A stretch of DNA of 64,000 nt from CAMPJU01 sp036675265 (GTDB lineage Bacteria; Pseudomonadota; Gammaproteobacteria; Xanthomonadales; Xanthomonadaceae), in the NCBI GenBank assembly GCA_036675265.1, contig JAKFFJ010000016.1:3462-67461 (forward strand). Reading direction: 5' to 3'. Shown in pieces: positions 8,492 through 22,089 of this stretch. The notes beneath the pieces were generated by a model. It did no database searches and was not told where the DNA came from. It worked only from the letters and a program-made list of their open reading frames with translations. How positions within the stretch are numbered: the stretch's first letter is position 1; each line of letters starts with the position of its first letter. The position numbers and the translations under genes are program-made.

Positions 8492-9496
8492 ATGCCTATC
8501 CCCGACCCGCCGCAGAAAGACGCCATGCCCCATGGTGCGGAAGCCCGCCGCGCAAGGGTTCCGGAAGGTGCCGCGGGGCGCCGGTTCGATGCCGTCCTGG
8601 CGGAACTGTTTCCCGAATATTCACGTTCGCGGCTCGCGGCATGGATCAAGTCGGGCAATGCGTTGCTGGACGGTGGGCAGGCACGGCCGCGCGACCCGGT
8701 CCGCGGTGGCGAGGTGGTCGACCTGGCCGTGGTGGTCCAGACCCAGGTCCACGCCGAGGCCGAGGACATCCCGCTGCGGATCCTCCACGAGGATGCCGAC
8801 GTGCTCGTGCTCGACAAGCCGGCGGGGCTGGTGGTCCATCCGGGCGCCGGCAATCCCGCGGGCACCCTGGTCAATGCCCTGCTGCACCACGATGCGTCGC
8901 TGGCCTCGTTGCCCCGCGCGGGCATCGTGCACCGCCTCGACAAGGACACGTCCGGCGTGATGATGGTCGCGCGGACGCTGACCGCGCACACCGCGCTGGT
9001 GGCGCAGCTGTCGGCGCGCCAGGTGCACCGGCAATACCTCGCGGTCGTGGTCGGTGCGCTGGTGTCGGGCGGGACCGCCGCGGCGGCCATCGACCGCCAC
9101 CCGCGCGACAGGATCCGCATGGCGGTGCGCGAGGACGGCCGGGATGCGATCACCCATTTCCGGCTGCGCGAGCGGTTCCGGGCCCACACGCTGCTCGAAT
9201 GCCGGCTCGAGACCGGGCGGACCCACCAGATCCGCGTCCACATGGCGCACCTGAAGCATCCGATCGTGGGGGATCCGCTCTATGGCGGTGCGTTGCGCCT
9301 GCCCAAGGGGGCGGCCCCCGGCCTGGTCGATGCGCTGCGCGGCTTCCGGCGCCAGGCGCTCCATGCCGAATCGCTGGCGTTCGTGCACCCCGCCACCGGC
9401 GAACCGCTGCAATGCGAGGCGCCGGTGCCCGACGACATGCAGGCGTTGTTGCGTGCCTTGCGGGACGACGCACGCGCGAACGCGGAGCGTCGGTGA
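8492..9496 (+). CDS. rluD: 23S rRNA pseudouridine synthase RluD
   Basis: The 334-residue enzyme isomerises uridines in helix 69 of 23S rRNA (positions 1911/1915/1917 in E. coli numbering). It has an N-terminal S4 RNA-binding domain (about 28-80, GRRFDAVLAELFPEYSRSRL) and the RluA-family catalytic motif HRLDKDTSG with Asp150, then the motif ETGRTHQIRVHM. A second ATG at 8525 is an alternative start. It is divergent from bamD, the usual partner gene in gammaproteobacteria, and its stop overlaps the GTG start of pgeF (GTGA), indicating translational coupling. Confidence 0.94.
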   Translation: MPIPDPPQKDAMPHGAEARRARVPEGAAGRRFDAVLAELFPEYSRSRLAAWIKSGNALLDGGQARPRDPVRGGEVVDLAVVVQTQVHAEAEDIPLRILHEDADVLVLDKPAGLVVHPGAGNPAGTLVNALLHHDASLASLPRAGIVHRLDKDTSGVMMVARTLTAHTALVAQLSARQVHRQYLAVVVGALVSGGTAAAAIDRHPRDRIRMAVREDGRDAITHFRLRERFRAHTLLECRLETGRTHQIRVHMAHLKHPIVGDPLYGGALRLPKGAAPGLVDALRGFRRQALHAESLAFVHPATGEPLQCEAPVPDDMQALLRALRDDARANAERR

Positions 9497-10260
9497 GCAC
9501 CGCGGCGCTGCTGGCGGACTGGCCGGCGCCCCCCGGCGTGGTGGCATTCACCACGCTGCGGCAGGGGGCAGGCGTGTCACGGCCTCCCTTCGACGCCTTC
9601 AACCTGGGCGCGCGCTGTGGCGACGACGCGGATGCCGTTGCCGCGAACCGGCGCGAACTCGTCGAGCGGTTCGGCCTGCCGGGGACGCCGGTGTGGTTGA
9701 AGCAGGTGCACGGGACCACGGTGGTGCGCGTGCCAGCGGGAGCCCCGGGGGAACCCGAGGCCGACGCGGCGGTGACGGACGCGGAAGGCGTCGTGCTCGC
9801 GATCCTCACGGCCGATTGCCTGCCGGTGGTGTTCGCGGCCGACGACGGCAGCGAAATCGCGGCGGCGCACGCGGGTTGGCGCGGGCTGGCCGCGGGCGTA
9901 CTGGAGGCGACCGTCGCGGCGATGCGCGCGCCGCCGGTGCGGTTGCTGGCGTGGCTGGGGCCCGCGGCGGGGCCGGCCGATTACGAAGTCGGCGCCGAAG
10001 TGAGGGACGCATTCGTTGATGGCGACGCGTCCGCGGCCAATGCGTTCGTGTCGACGCGCGAAGGGCACTGGCGCGTCGACCTCTACGCACTCGCCCGGTT
10101 GCGCTTGCGGCATGCGGGATTGCCTGCCGACGCGATCCACGGCGGGGGCCTGTCGACCATCGCGGCGCCGGGACGGTTCTTCTCGCACCGCCGCGACCAG
10201 CGCACCGGCCGCATGGCGACGCTCGCCTGGCGTCAGGCCCGCGCCAGCGCCTCGAGGTAG
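9493..10260 (+). CDS. pgeF: Multicopper oxidase-like purine nucleoside phosphorylase (YfiH/PgeF family)
   Basis: The 255-residue protein belongs to the YfiH/LACC1 family, once called polyphenol oxidase and now known for purine nucleoside phosphorylase/deaminase activity and for peptidoglycan editing in E. coli. Family motifs include QVHGTTVVRV, the metal-ligand pair LTADCLPVVF and AAHAGWRGLAAGVLE. The GTG start overlaps the rluD stop by three bases. Its 3' end overlaps the 3' end of otsA, on the opposite strand, by 28 bp. The exact physiological substrate is not decidable from sequence. Confidence 0.9.
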   Translation: MSTAALLADWPAPPGVVAFTTLRQGAGVSRPPFDAFNLGARCGDDADAVAANRRELVERFGLPGTPVWLKQVHGTTVVRVPAGAPGEPEADAAVTDAEGVVLAILTADCLPVVFAADDGSEIAAAHAGWRGLAAGVLEATVAAMRAPPVRLLAWLGPAAGPADYEVGAEVRDAFVDGDASAANAFVSTREGHWRVDLYALARLRLRHAGLPADAIHGGGLSTIAAPGRFFSHRRDQRTGRMATLAWRQARASASR

Positions 10261-11600
10261 CCGCGCCGCCACGCGGTGATGTCGTGGCGCTCGAGCGTGT
10301 CCATCATCGCGCGCCAGCGCTCCCTTCGTTCGGCAAGGGGCATCACGTGCGCGACGGCGATCGCGTCGGCCACGCCGTCCACGTCGTACGGGTTCACCGC
10401 CAGCGCTTCCTGCAGTTCGCCGGCCGCGCCCGCGAAGCGCGACAACACGAGGACGCCCGGGTCCTCCGCGTCCTGGGCGGCGACGAATTCCTTGGCCACC
10501 AGGTTCATCCCGTCGCGCAACGGGGTCACCAGCCCGATCTCGGCCGACCGGTAGAAGCCGGTCAGGATGTCGTGCGCGAAGTTGCGGTTGACGTAGCGCA
10601 CCGGGGTCCAGTCGGGCGACGCATGGCGACCGTTGATGTGCCCGGCCAAGCCCTCGAGCTCGCGGCGCAGGGCTTGGTACTCGGGCACGTCGCTGCGCGA
10701 GGCTGGCGCGATCTGCAGGAACGTGATCTCGCCGTGGCGGTCCGGATGGCGTTCGAGCAGCCGCTCGAAGGCCCGGAACCGGTCGGGCAGCCCCTTCGAA
10801 TAGTCCAGCCGGTCGACGCCGATCGCCATCGCGCGGTCGGTCAGGCTGGCCCGCAGGCGCTGCACGGCCGGCTTGAGGATGGCCTCGGCCGACTGCCGCG
10901 CGATCAGCCCGGTGTCGATGCTGATGGGGAACGCGCCGCCCCGGAAGCGCCGGCCCTGGGCGGTCTCCATGCGCCCGGGGGTCAGCACGCGCCCGCCGCC
11001 GTACAGGCGCACGTAGTCCTGGAAGCGCTCCAGGTCGCGCACGGTCTGGAAACCGACCAGGTCGTACGAGGACAGCGCATCGAACAGCTCGCCGTGTTCG
11101 GGCAGGGCGCCCAGCAGGTCCGAGGACGGCATCGGTACGTGCAGGAAGAAGCCGAGCTTGTTGCCGATGCCGCGTGCGCGCAGCTGCTGGCCGAGCGGGA
11201 TGAGGTGGTAGTCGTGGATCCAGACGATGTCGTCCGCCTTCAGCAGCGGCGCGAGCTGGTCGGCGAACATCGCGTTGACCCGCCGGTAGCCGGCGTAGGT
11301 CTCGCGCGTGTAGTCGACCATGTCCAGGCGGAAATGCAGCAAGGGCCACAGCGTGCGGTTGGCGAAGCCGTTGTAGTAGGCCGCGTGGTCCTCGCGCGAC
11401 AGGTCCAGGGTGGCGTACTCGATGTTGCCGTCGCGCAGGCGATGCAGCTCGCCGGTCGCATGCCGCACCTTCCTGCCACTCCAGCCGAACCACAGGCCGC
11501 CCTCTTCGGCCAGGGCCGCGCGCAGCGCCACCGCGAGCCCGCCGGCGCGGTCCTCGCCGGGCAGCGGCACGCGGTTGGAGACGACGACGAGCCGGCTCAT
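10233..11600 (-). CDS. otsA: Alpha,alpha-trehalose-phosphate synthase
   Basis: The 455-residue GT20 glycosyltransferase makes trehalose 6-phosphate from UDP-glucose and glucose 6-phosphate. It shows the N-terminal loop VVVSNRVPLP...GGLAVAL, the phosphate-binding WIHDYHLIPLG, GVDRLDYSKGLP and LVTPLRDGMNLVAKEF, all diagnostic of OtsA. Its ATG overlaps the stop of the GH15 gene (ATGA), so it is the last gene of an otsB-GH15-otsA operon. Trehalose is a common osmo- and desiccation protectant; the role here is inferred from the family. Confidence 0.95.
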   Translation of the reverse strand: MSRLVVVSNRVPLPGEDRAGGLAVALRAALAEEGGLWFGWSGRKVRHATGELHRLRDGNIEYATLDLSREDHAAYYNGFANRTLWPLLHFRLDMVDYTRETYAGYRRVNAMFADQLAPLLKADDIVWIHDYHLIPLGQQLRARGIGNKLGFFLHVPMPSSDLLGALPEHGELFDALSSYDLVGFQTVRDLERFQDYVRLYGGGRVLTPGRMETAQGRRFRGGAFPISIDTGLIARQSAEAILKPAVQRLRASLTDRAMAIGVDRLDYSKGLPDRFRAFERLLERHPDRHGEITFLQIAPASRSDVPEYQALRRELEGLAGHINGRHASPDWTPVRYVNRNFAHDILTGFYRSAEIGLVTPLRDGMNLVAKEFVAAQDAEDPGVLVLSRFAGAAGELQEALAVNPYDVDGVADAIAVAHVMPLAERRERWRAMMDTLERHDITAWRRGYLEALARA

Positions 11601-13399
11601 GTCGCGTCCTGCCAGGGACGGCTCAACCGCATCGCGGCGATGATCAGGCCGACGTGCGAATAGGTCTGCGGGAAGTTGCCCCACGCCTCGCCGGTGTCGA
11701 AGGCCAGGTCCTCCGACAACAGCCCGAGGGGATTGCGCTGCTGCAGCACCCGCTCGAACATCGCCCGCGCCTCGTCGACGCGGCCGATCGCGGCCAGCGC
11801 GTCGATGTACCAGAACGTGCAGATCGTGAAGCTCGTTTCCGGATGCCCGAAGTCGTCGGGTGCGATGTAGCGGAACAGTGCATCGTCGCGGCGCAGCTCG
11901 CGGCCGATCGCCTCGACCGTGGCCACGAAGCGCGGATCCTCCGGCGGCAGGAACCCGACGTCGGCCATCAGCAGCAGCGATGCGTCCAGGCGTTCCCCGT
12001 CGAAGGCGTCGGCGAAATGCCCCTGCTCCGCGTTCCAGGCCCGGTCGAGCACGCGCGCATGGATCGCGTCGGCGCGGCCGCGCCAATGGGCGGCGCGGCC
12101 GCCCAGTCCCAGCCGGTCGGCGATCCTCGCCAGGCGGTCGCAGGCTGCCCAGCACATGACGGCCGAATAGGTGTGGACGTGCGTGCGACCGCGGAACTCC
12201 CAGAGGCCGGCGTCGGGCTGGTCGTGCAGCGCGAATGCGCGCTCGCCCAGCGGCTCCAGGCGACGGAACATGTCCTCGTCGCCGGGGCGCTGCAACCGTC
12301 GGTCGTAGAACAGCTGCGACGACGCGAGCACGACGCTGCCGTACACGTCGTGCTGCTGCTGGACCCACGCCAGGTTCCCGCATCGCACGGGTCCCATCCC
12401 GCGGTAGCCCTGCAGGGTGGGGACCTCGCGCTCGTGCAGTTCCGACTCGAAGCCGATGCCGTACACCGGCTGCAGGACGTCCTCCTCCCCCGTGGCGAGG
12501 TTGAAGATGTAGCGCAGGTATTCCTCCATGGTGCGCGTCGCGCCGAGGCGGTTGAGCGCGCGCACGACGAAGGCCGCGTCGCGCAGCCAGCAGTACCGGT
12601 AGTCCCAGTTGCGCGGCGTGCCCGGCGCCTCCGGGATCGACGTGGTGAGCGCGGCCACGATCCCGCCGGTGTCCTCGAACTGGCACAGCTTCAGCGTGAT
12701 CGCGCTGCGGATCACCGCGTCCTGCCACTCCAGCGGGATCGACAGGAAGCGCACCCATTCCTGCCAGTACTCGATGGTCTGCTGCTCGGCGTCGCGGACG
12801 AACCGCTCCACCGGCTGCACCAGGGTCTCATCGGGGCCGAGCACGCAATGCAATTCGCGCTCGAGCACGAAGGGCAGCTCGTCGCGCACGAGCCGCAACG
12901 GCGCGTTGGTCGTCAACCGCAGCGTCATGGACGGGACCAGGTACCGCACGTGGTTGCTGCCCCAGGTGCGCTCGGGCCAGCGCCCGCCCCAGTCGGCCAG
13001 GGGGCGCAGGCGGATGCGGATGCGCGGACTGCCGGCGACCGGCCGCAGCCGCCGCACCACCATCACCGGGCGGTAGAACCGGCCGTGCTGGCGCCACCGC
13101 GGCGCGCAGTCGGTGACCTCGACCGCGCCACCGTGGCGGTCGTGCAGCGTCGTGCGGAGCACCGCGGTGTTCGGGACGTAGTGCTGGTCGGCGTGGCTGA
13201 AGTCCTCCAGCTCGACCGCCCAGTCGCCACCGTCCAGCTGGGGCGACAGCAGCGAGCAGAACGCCGGTTCGCCGTCGAACGCCGGCACGCAGCCCCACAC
13301 GATGCGCGCCCGGTCGTCCACCAGCACGCCGAAGCTGCCGTTGCCGATCAGCCCGAGGTCCAGGGTCGCGGTGCGCGTGGCGGCGTCAGGCGTACTCAT
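11597..13399 (-). CDS. Glycoside hydrolase family 15 protein (trehalase/glucoamylase-like)
   Basis: The 600-residue protein begins with the GH15-type N-terminal beta-sandwich (TATLDLGLIGNGSFGVLVDD, about 10-230), followed by an (alpha/alpha)6 barrel with the signature NWDYRYCWLRDAAFVVRAL and the late motif LLSEDLAFDTGEAWGNFPQTYSHVG. GH15 members of this size cleave alpha-glucosidic bonds and include the bacterial trehalases. The gene sits between otsB and otsA with four-base ATGA overlaps on both sides, so trehalose or a related glucoside is the likely substrate. There is no signal peptide, so it acts in the cytosol. The substrate is inferred from context. Confidence 0.88.
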   Translation of the reverse strand: MSTPDAATRTATLDLGLIGNGSFGVLVDDRARIVWGCVPAFDGEPAFCSLLSPQLDGGDWAVELEDFSHADQHYVPNTAVLRTTLHDRHGGAVEVTDCAPRWRQHGRFYRPVMVVRRLRPVAGSPRIRIRLRPLADWGGRWPERTWGSNHVRYLVPSMTLRLTTNAPLRLVRDELPFVLERELHCVLGPDETLVQPVERFVRDAEQQTIEYWQEWVRFLSIPLEWQDAVIRSAITLKLCQFEDTGGIVAALTTSIPEAPGTPRNWDYRYCWLRDAAFVVRALNRLGATRTMEEYLRYIFNLATGEEDVLQPVYGIGFESELHEREVPTLQGYRGMGPVRCGNLAWVQQQHDVYGSVVLASSQLFYDRRLQRPGDEDMFRRLEPLGERAFALHDQPDAGLWEFRGRTHVHTYSAVMCWAACDRLARIADRLGLGGRAAHWRGRADAIHARVLDRAWNAEQGHFADAFDGERLDASLLLMADVGFLPPEDPRFVATVEAIGRELRRDDALFRYIAPDDFGHPETSFTICTFWYIDALAAIGRVDEARAMFERVLQQRNPLGLLSEDLAFDTGEAWGNFPQTYSHVGLIIAAMRLSRPWQDAT

Positions 13400-14148
13400 G
13401 CGCCTTGTCCGTCGGCAAGCCAGGCAAGCACGTCGGCCGGGTCGCGCAGGCCGAAGCGCGCGGCGCTGCCCTTGCGGCGCCCGACCAGCACGCTCAGGCC
13501 GTCGCGCGCGTTGACCACGTCGAAGCCGTGTTCGTCCGTGAGGTCGTCGCCGGCGAACACGGGGCGCCGCGCGCGGAAAGGCGCTTCCTCGAGGAACGCC
13601 GCAATGGCGTCGCCCTTGTCGGCCGATGCAGGCCGCAGTTCCACGACATGGTCCCCGGGCTGCAGCCGATAGCCCTGCAGCCAGGGCTGCGCCGCCGCCG
13701 CGAATGCGCGCAGGTCGTCGGCCGCACCGGGGGCGCCGCGCCAGTGCAGGGCCAGCGCCGCGCCCTTGTCCTCCACCAGTGCGCCGGGATGGCGGTCGGC
13801 GATCCGGCGTGCATCCTCCCGCACCTTCGCCAGCAGGGGCGCGGGCGGGGGCGCCTCGACCACCCGACCGCTGGCGTCGCGGCGCTCGAGGCCGTGCAAG
13901 CCTGCCGACGGCAGTCGCAGCGGGCCGAACAGCGTGTCCAGGGTGGCGAGCGACCGGCCACTCACGAGCGCCAGCGCGCCGTCCAACCGCGCGGAAAGGG
14001 CTTCGAGCGCAGCGCGCAGCGCCGCGGGCACCGCCACGGCGTCTGGACGGTCGGCGAACTCGAGCAGGCAACCGTCCACGTCGAGGAACAGCGCCCAGTC
14101 GTCGGCAGGCAAGGGCGGCCGTGGGCGTTGTGGGTCGTCCATGGGCAT
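13396..14148 (-). CDS. otsB: Trehalose-6-phosphate phosphatase
   Basis: The 250-residue HAD-superfamily phosphatase removes phosphate from trehalose 6-phosphate. Motif I is FLDVDGCLLEF (nucleophile Asp23 and acid Asp25; Cys replaces the usual Thr after Gly), motif II is ALVSGRS, and the late motif is VFAGDDLTDEHGF. It is the first gene of the otsB-GH15-otsA operon and overlaps the GH15 start by four bases. A second ATG two codons downstream (14142) is an equally possible start. Confidence 0.93.
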   Translation of the reverse strand: MPMDDPQRPRPPLPADDWALFLDVDGCLLEFADRPDAVAVPAALRAALEALSARLDGALALVSGRSLATLDTLFGPLRLPSAGLHGLERRDASGRVVEAPPPAPLLAKVREDARRIADRHPGALVEDKGAALALHWRGAPGAADDLRAFAAAAQPWLQGYRLQPGDHVVELRPASADKGDAIAAFLEEAPFRARRPVFAGDDLTDEHGFDVVNARDGLSVLVGRRKGSAARFGLRDPADVLAWLADGQGA

Positions 14149-14279
14149 CGGGACATTGTGTCGGATCGGCCGTAGCGGCCGGGTTCACGCCGGCCGCCCC
14201 GCCGTGCGGGGGCGACGCTTGCATCGTCGCTTCACGCCCGCATCTGCAGGGTGGACCCGCACTTCCGGAGGACCCGTCC

Positions 14280-16865
<2,586 letters not shown>

Positions 16866-16872
16866 CCGGGGC

Positions 16873-18663
16873 TCAGGCCGCCGTCGCTGGACCGGTATCG
16901 GGTCCGGCCGGCCCGGCGGGCTTGCGGGCGGGGCGGTAGGGCGGGGTGGACATGACCATCTCGGCCAGGGAGTAGGCGAGCTCGCGCTCGGCCATCACCG
17001 CGCCGTCCGCACCGTGGGCGATGAGGTGCTGGACTTCACCGTCGCTGTGCGCGCGGGCGAGCACGGTGATCCCCGGGTTGAGCGCCTTGAGGCGCTCGAT
17101 CGTCTCGCCCGCCTCGAGCGCGTGCGGGATCGCGAACACCGCGAGCGCAGCGCGCTCCGGCGCCGCCTCCCGCATCACGCGCACGTTGGCCACGTTGCCG
17201 CGCACCGCCAGGAACCCCGCTTCGCGCGCGTCCTCGACGAGGTGCGCATCGTCCTCGACCACCACCACCGGCACGTCGCGGTGTTGCAGCAGCGACGCGA
17301 GCTGCGCGCCCACCCGGCCGTAGCCGACCACGATCGCATGCCCCTGGATGTCGATCGGCACGACGTCCGGCTCGGCGGGGCGGTTCGCTTCCTCCCGCGC
17401 CGAACGCTTCGCCTCCCATCCGTCGAGCCAGGAGAACAGGAACGGATTGGCCAGGATCGACAGCAGCGCGCCGGCCAGGATCAAGTCCCGGCCGGTCGGC
17501 GGCAGGATGTCCAGGCTCACGCCGAGCGCGGCCAGGATGAAGGAGAACTCGCCGATCTGGGCCAGGCTCACCGCGATCGTGCGGGCGGTCGTTTCCGGAT
17601 GGCCGAAGGCGCGGACGATCGCCCAGGCCGCAAGCGACTTGCCGACGATGATCACCAGCACGGTCGCGAGCACTTCCTGCGGGTGCTCAATGAGCACGGA
17701 CGGGTCGAACAGCATGCCGACCGCGACGAAGAACAGCACCGCGAACGCGTCGCGCAGGGGCAGGGAGTCCTGCGCCGCCTTGTGGCCGAACTCGGATTCG
17801 GCCAGCAGCATGCCGGCGAAGAACGCGCCCAGCGCGAACGACACGTCGAACAACGCGGTGGAGCCGAACGCCAGGCCCATCGCGATGGCGAGCACCGCCA
17901 GCGTGAACAGCTCACGCGAACCGGTGCCCGCGACGCGCTCCAGGATCCACGGCACCACGCGGCGCCCGACCACGAGCATGAAAGCAAGGAAGGCAGCGAG
18001 CTTCACCAGCGTGATCAGCAGGACCGTCGCGACGCTTGGTGGCTCGCTCCCGCCCCCGCCGTCGGCGCCCGTCGCTTCCACTGCCGCTTCCGCGATTTCG
18101 ACGGCGGCGCCGGTCATCTCCGGGCCGGCATCGCCGCCGAGCAACGGCGCCAGCGCCGGCAGCAGGACCAGCGCCAGCACGGTCGCAATGTCCTCGACGA
18201 TCAGCCAGCCGACCGCGATCCGCCCGCGCCTGGTTTCGACCAGGCGCCGGTCCTCAAGCGCGCGCAGCAGCACCACGGTGCTGGCCACCGACAACGAGAG
18301 GCCGAACACGATGCTCGCTCCGTGGGACCAGCCGAGGTACTCGCCCATGGCCCAGCCCAGCAGCGTCGCAACGGTGATCTGCGCGGCCGCGCCGGGCAGG
18401 GCGATCGCCTTCACCGAGAGCAGGTCCTTCAGCGAGAAATGCAGGCCGACGCCGAACATCAGCAGGATCACGCCGACCTCGGCCAGTTGCGATGCCAGGG
18501 CGACGTCCGCCACCAGGCCGGGGGTGTAGGGCCCGGCGAGGATCCCGGCCATCAGGTAGCCGATCAGGGGGGACAGCTTCAGGCGGTTGGCCAGCGCGCC
18601 CAAGGCGAAGGCCAGCACGAAGCTGGTGACGAGCAGGCTGATCAACGAGGCTTCGTGCGGCAT
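16873..18663 (-). CDS. CPA2 cation/proton antiporter with TrkA-N domain (YbaL/KefB-like)
   Basis: The 596-residue membrane protein combines about 12 transmembrane segments (residues 1-390, beginning ISLLVTSFVLAFALGALANR) with a cytosolic NAD(H)-binding TrkA-N domain (GHAIVVGYGRVGAQLASLL, about 415-535). This architecture is typical of KefB/KefC/YbaL potassium or cation/proton antiporters. An acidic-to-Gly-rich loop (about 190-225) interrupts the membrane domain. The start at 18663 (MPHEASLIS) matches the YbaL N-terminus; an upstream Met at 18690 is possible. It is divergent from the ABC-F gene and convergent with clpB (7-bp gap). The ion transported is not known. Confidence 0.88.
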   Translation of the reverse strand: MPHEASLISLLVTSFVLAFALGALANRLKLSPLIGYLMAGILAGPYTPGLVADVALASQLAEVGVILLMFGVGLHFSLKDLLSVKAIALPGAAAQITVATLLGWAMGEYLGWSHGASIVFGLSLSVASTVVLLRALEDRRLVETRRGRIAVGWLIVEDIATVLALVLLPALAPLLGGDAGPEMTGAAVEIAEAAVEATGADGGGGSEPPSVATVLLITLVKLAAFLAFMLVVGRRVVPWILERVAGTGSRELFTLAVLAIAMGLAFGSTALFDVSFALGAFFAGMLLAESEFGHKAAQDSLPLRDAFAVLFFVAVGMLFDPSVLIEHPQEVLATVLVIIVGKSLAAWAIVRAFGHPETTARTIAVSLAQIGEFSFILAALGVSLDILPPTGRDLILAGALLSILANPFLFSWLDGWEAKRSAREEANRPAEPDVVPIDIQGHAIVVGYGRVGAQLASLLQHRDVPVVVVEDDAHLVEDAREAGFLAVRGNVANVRVMREAAPERAALAVFAIPHALEAGETIERLKALNPGITVLARAHSDGEVQHLIAHGADGAVMAERELAYSLAEMVMSTPPYRPARKPAGPAGPDTGPATAA

Positions 18664-18670
18664 CGTGAAC

Positions 18671-18676
18671 AGTGTA
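18671..18676 (-). promoter_or_regulatory. Predicted -10 box of the CPA2 antiporter gene
   Basis: The minus strand reads TACACT, seven bases before the ATG at 18663, which would give a leaderless transcript. It is back-to-back with the plus-strand box at 18712-18717, so the two divergent promoters share about 35 bp. Confidence 0.35.
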
Positions 18677-18711
18677 AACGCGGCGGGCACGGGTTCCGGC
18701 TACCGAGCCGG

Positions 18712-18717
18712 TAAAAT
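18712..18717 (+). promoter_or_regulatory. Predicted -10 box of the ABC-F gene
   Basis: TAAAAT lies seven bases before the ATG at 18725. If used, transcription would start on or just before the start codon. No clear -35 box is present. Confidence 0.45.
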
Positions 18718-18724
18718 CGGCGGA

Positions 18725-20641
<1,917 letters not shown>

Positions 20642-20642
20642 C

Positions 20643-21248
20643 ATGACCGGCCGGAACGTTCGACTGGCTGCCGCTGCCGCGGCGCTGCTGCTGCTGGCCG
20701 GTTGCAGGCACCTGCAGGCCGCCGACGCGCACGACGTGTTCTTCGCCAACCTCCAGGCGCTATGCGGGAAGGCCTTCGGCGGCACCGTGGAAGTCGACGA
20801 ACCCGCCGCGCCCGGCAATGACGCCTTCGCCGGCAAGGCGCTGGTCATGCACGTGCGCGCGTGCGATGGCGACAGCGTGCGGATCCCGTTCCACGTGGGC
20901 GACGACCGTTCGCGCACCTGGGTGGTCACCCGCACGGCCGCGGGGCTTCGCCTGGAACACGACCATCGCCATGCGGACGGGACGCCCGACGCCGTGACGA
21001 TGTACGGCGGCCACACGGCCGGCGCGGGCGCGACGACGCGGCAGGAATTCCCCGTCGATGCAGCGTCCGTGGCGCTGTTCCGGCGGGAAGGGCTGGCTGC
21101 CTCGGTCACCAACACCTGGGCGATGGAACTGCTGCCGGGCGATCGCTTCACCTACGAACTCGCACGACCCGGCGGTCGCCTGTTCCGCGTCCGCTTCGAC
21201 CTGTCCGCGCGTGTTGCACCGCTTCCGCTGCCCCGGGGCAGCGATTGA
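20643..21248 (+). CDS. Hypothetical lipoprotein
   Basis: The 201-residue protein has a signal peptide with many alanines and leucines, ending in the lipobox LLAGC, so it should be lipidated and anchored in a membrane facing the periplasm. The mature part contains family-like segments (VFFANLQALCGKAFGGTV, ACDGDSVRIPFHVGDDRSRT, FRVRFDLS) that I recognise as a conserved hypothetical type in Xanthomonadaceae, but I know of no function. It starts 2 bp after the ABC-F stop and is probably co-transcribed with it. A REP-like element follows its stop. Confidence 0.8.
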   Translation: MTGRNVRLAAAAAALLLLAGCRHLQAADAHDVFFANLQALCGKAFGGTVEVDEPAAPGNDAFAGKALVMHVRACDGDSVRIPFHVGDDRSRTWVVTRTAAGLRLEHDHRHADGTPDAVTMYGGHTAGAGATTRQEFPVDAASVALFRREGLAASVTNTWAMELLPGDRFTYELARPGGRLFRVRFDLSARVAPLPLPRGSD

Positions 21249-21251
21249 CTT

Positions 21252-21300
21252 GTGGGAGCCGCCAAGGCGGCGAAGCGCTTCGCCGGCATGCCGGCTCCCA
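21252..21300. repeat. REP-like palindromic repeat
   Basis: The 49-bp element runs from GTGGGAGCCGCC to CCGGCTCCCA. It contains GCC-AA-GGC, GGCGAAGCGCTTCGCC and GCCGGCATGCCGGC palindromes, and its outer ends (TGGGAGCC/GGCTCCCA) are inverted. It lies between convergent genes and is followed by eight G residues (21301-21308). Confidence 0.75.
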
Positions 21301-21311
21301 GGGGGGGGCGG

Positions 21312-22025
21312 TCAGTCGCGCAGGAAGTACTCCACCGTCGTCACCACCCGCACTTTCTTGACCTGCGGGCTGCCCTGGTCGCGGTCGCTGATCGACACCA
21401 CGCCCTGGTTGGCGTTGCGGATGCCGCCCAGGGTCGCGCCGGAGTCCTTCGCGAACTGGACCGCGGATTCGCGCGCGTTCGCGGTGGCCTCGGCGATGAG
21501 GCCGGGCTTGATGTCGTTGAGGCCGGTGTAGTCGAACTCGGGATAGCCACCCTGCTCGAACAGCACCCCGCGGCCGACGAGTTCGCCACTGCGGCGCAGG
21601 GCGGCCAGCGCGTCGTCGACCCGCGTGGTCCGCAGGGTCACGGTCGTCGCGTAGCGGTAGCGCTCGGGCGGGCGGTTCTCGCCGAATGCATAGGTCCAGC
21701 GATCCTCCAGGCGCGGCGGCGAGACCGCGATCTCCTGCTCGGCGAATCCGGCGTCGGCGAAGAAGGCGCGGATCGTCGCCGTGTTGGCGTCCAGCTGGGC
21801 CGTCACTTCGCGCAGGTCGTTGCCGCCGACGAAATGCGGCATGGGCCAGACCACCAGGTCGGCATCGACGATGCGTTCGGCGGATCCCTTGACCGTCACG
21901 TAACGGTCGTCGGTGCGGAGCTTCGCCAGGCCCTGCGCGGCGAACCAGCCCGCGCCGACCAGGCCGACGGCCACCAGCAGGGCGGCGATGATCCCGGCGA
22001 TGCCGGGGGAAGGGCGGTGGTCCAT
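21312..22025 (-). CDS. SIMPL domain-containing membrane-anchored protein
   Basis: The 237-residue protein has one N-terminal hydrophobic segment (IIAALLVAVGLVGAGWFAAQ) followed by a SIMPL domain (DUF541, about 45-235), including YVTVKGSAERIVDADLVVWP and RESAVQFAKDSGATLGGIRN, typical of periplasmic YggE/BP26-like proteins. E. coli YggE is linked to oxidative stress, but no activity is firmly known. The start at 22025 (MDHRPSPG) puts the membrane segment at the N-terminus; an upstream in-frame start at 22097 would overlap the divergent antiporter gene. Confidence 0.88.
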   Translation of the reverse strand: MDHRPSPGIAGIIAALLVAVGLVGAGWFAAQGLAKLRTDDRYVTVKGSAERIVDADLVVWPMPHFVGGNDLREVTAQLDANTATIRAFFADAGFAEQEIAVSPPRLEDRWTYAFGENRPPERYRYATTVTLRTTRVDDALAALRRSGELVGRGVLFEQGGYPEFDYTGLNDIKPGLIAEATANARESAVQFAKDSGATLGGIRNANQGVVSISDRDQGSPQVKKVRVVTTVEYFLRD

Positions 22026-22074
22026 GCGGGTCTCCGGTGGTTCGCGGCAGCCTACGCCGTCATCGGCGCTTCGG

Positions 22075-22080
22075 CACAAT
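22075..22080 (+). promoter_or_regulatory. Predicted -10 box of the second antiporter gene
   Basis: CACAAT ends nine bases before the ATG at 22090, in the 64-bp divergent gap with the SIMPL gene. The match is modest and no -35 box is evident. Confidence 0.3.
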
Positions 22081-22089
22081 GCCGGGCGC

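Noticed and set aside
14149..14279. Sigma-32 heat-shock promoter before clpB
   Set aside because: No pair resembling CTTGAAA and CCCCAT at proper spacing was found; only GC-rich hairpins were visible.
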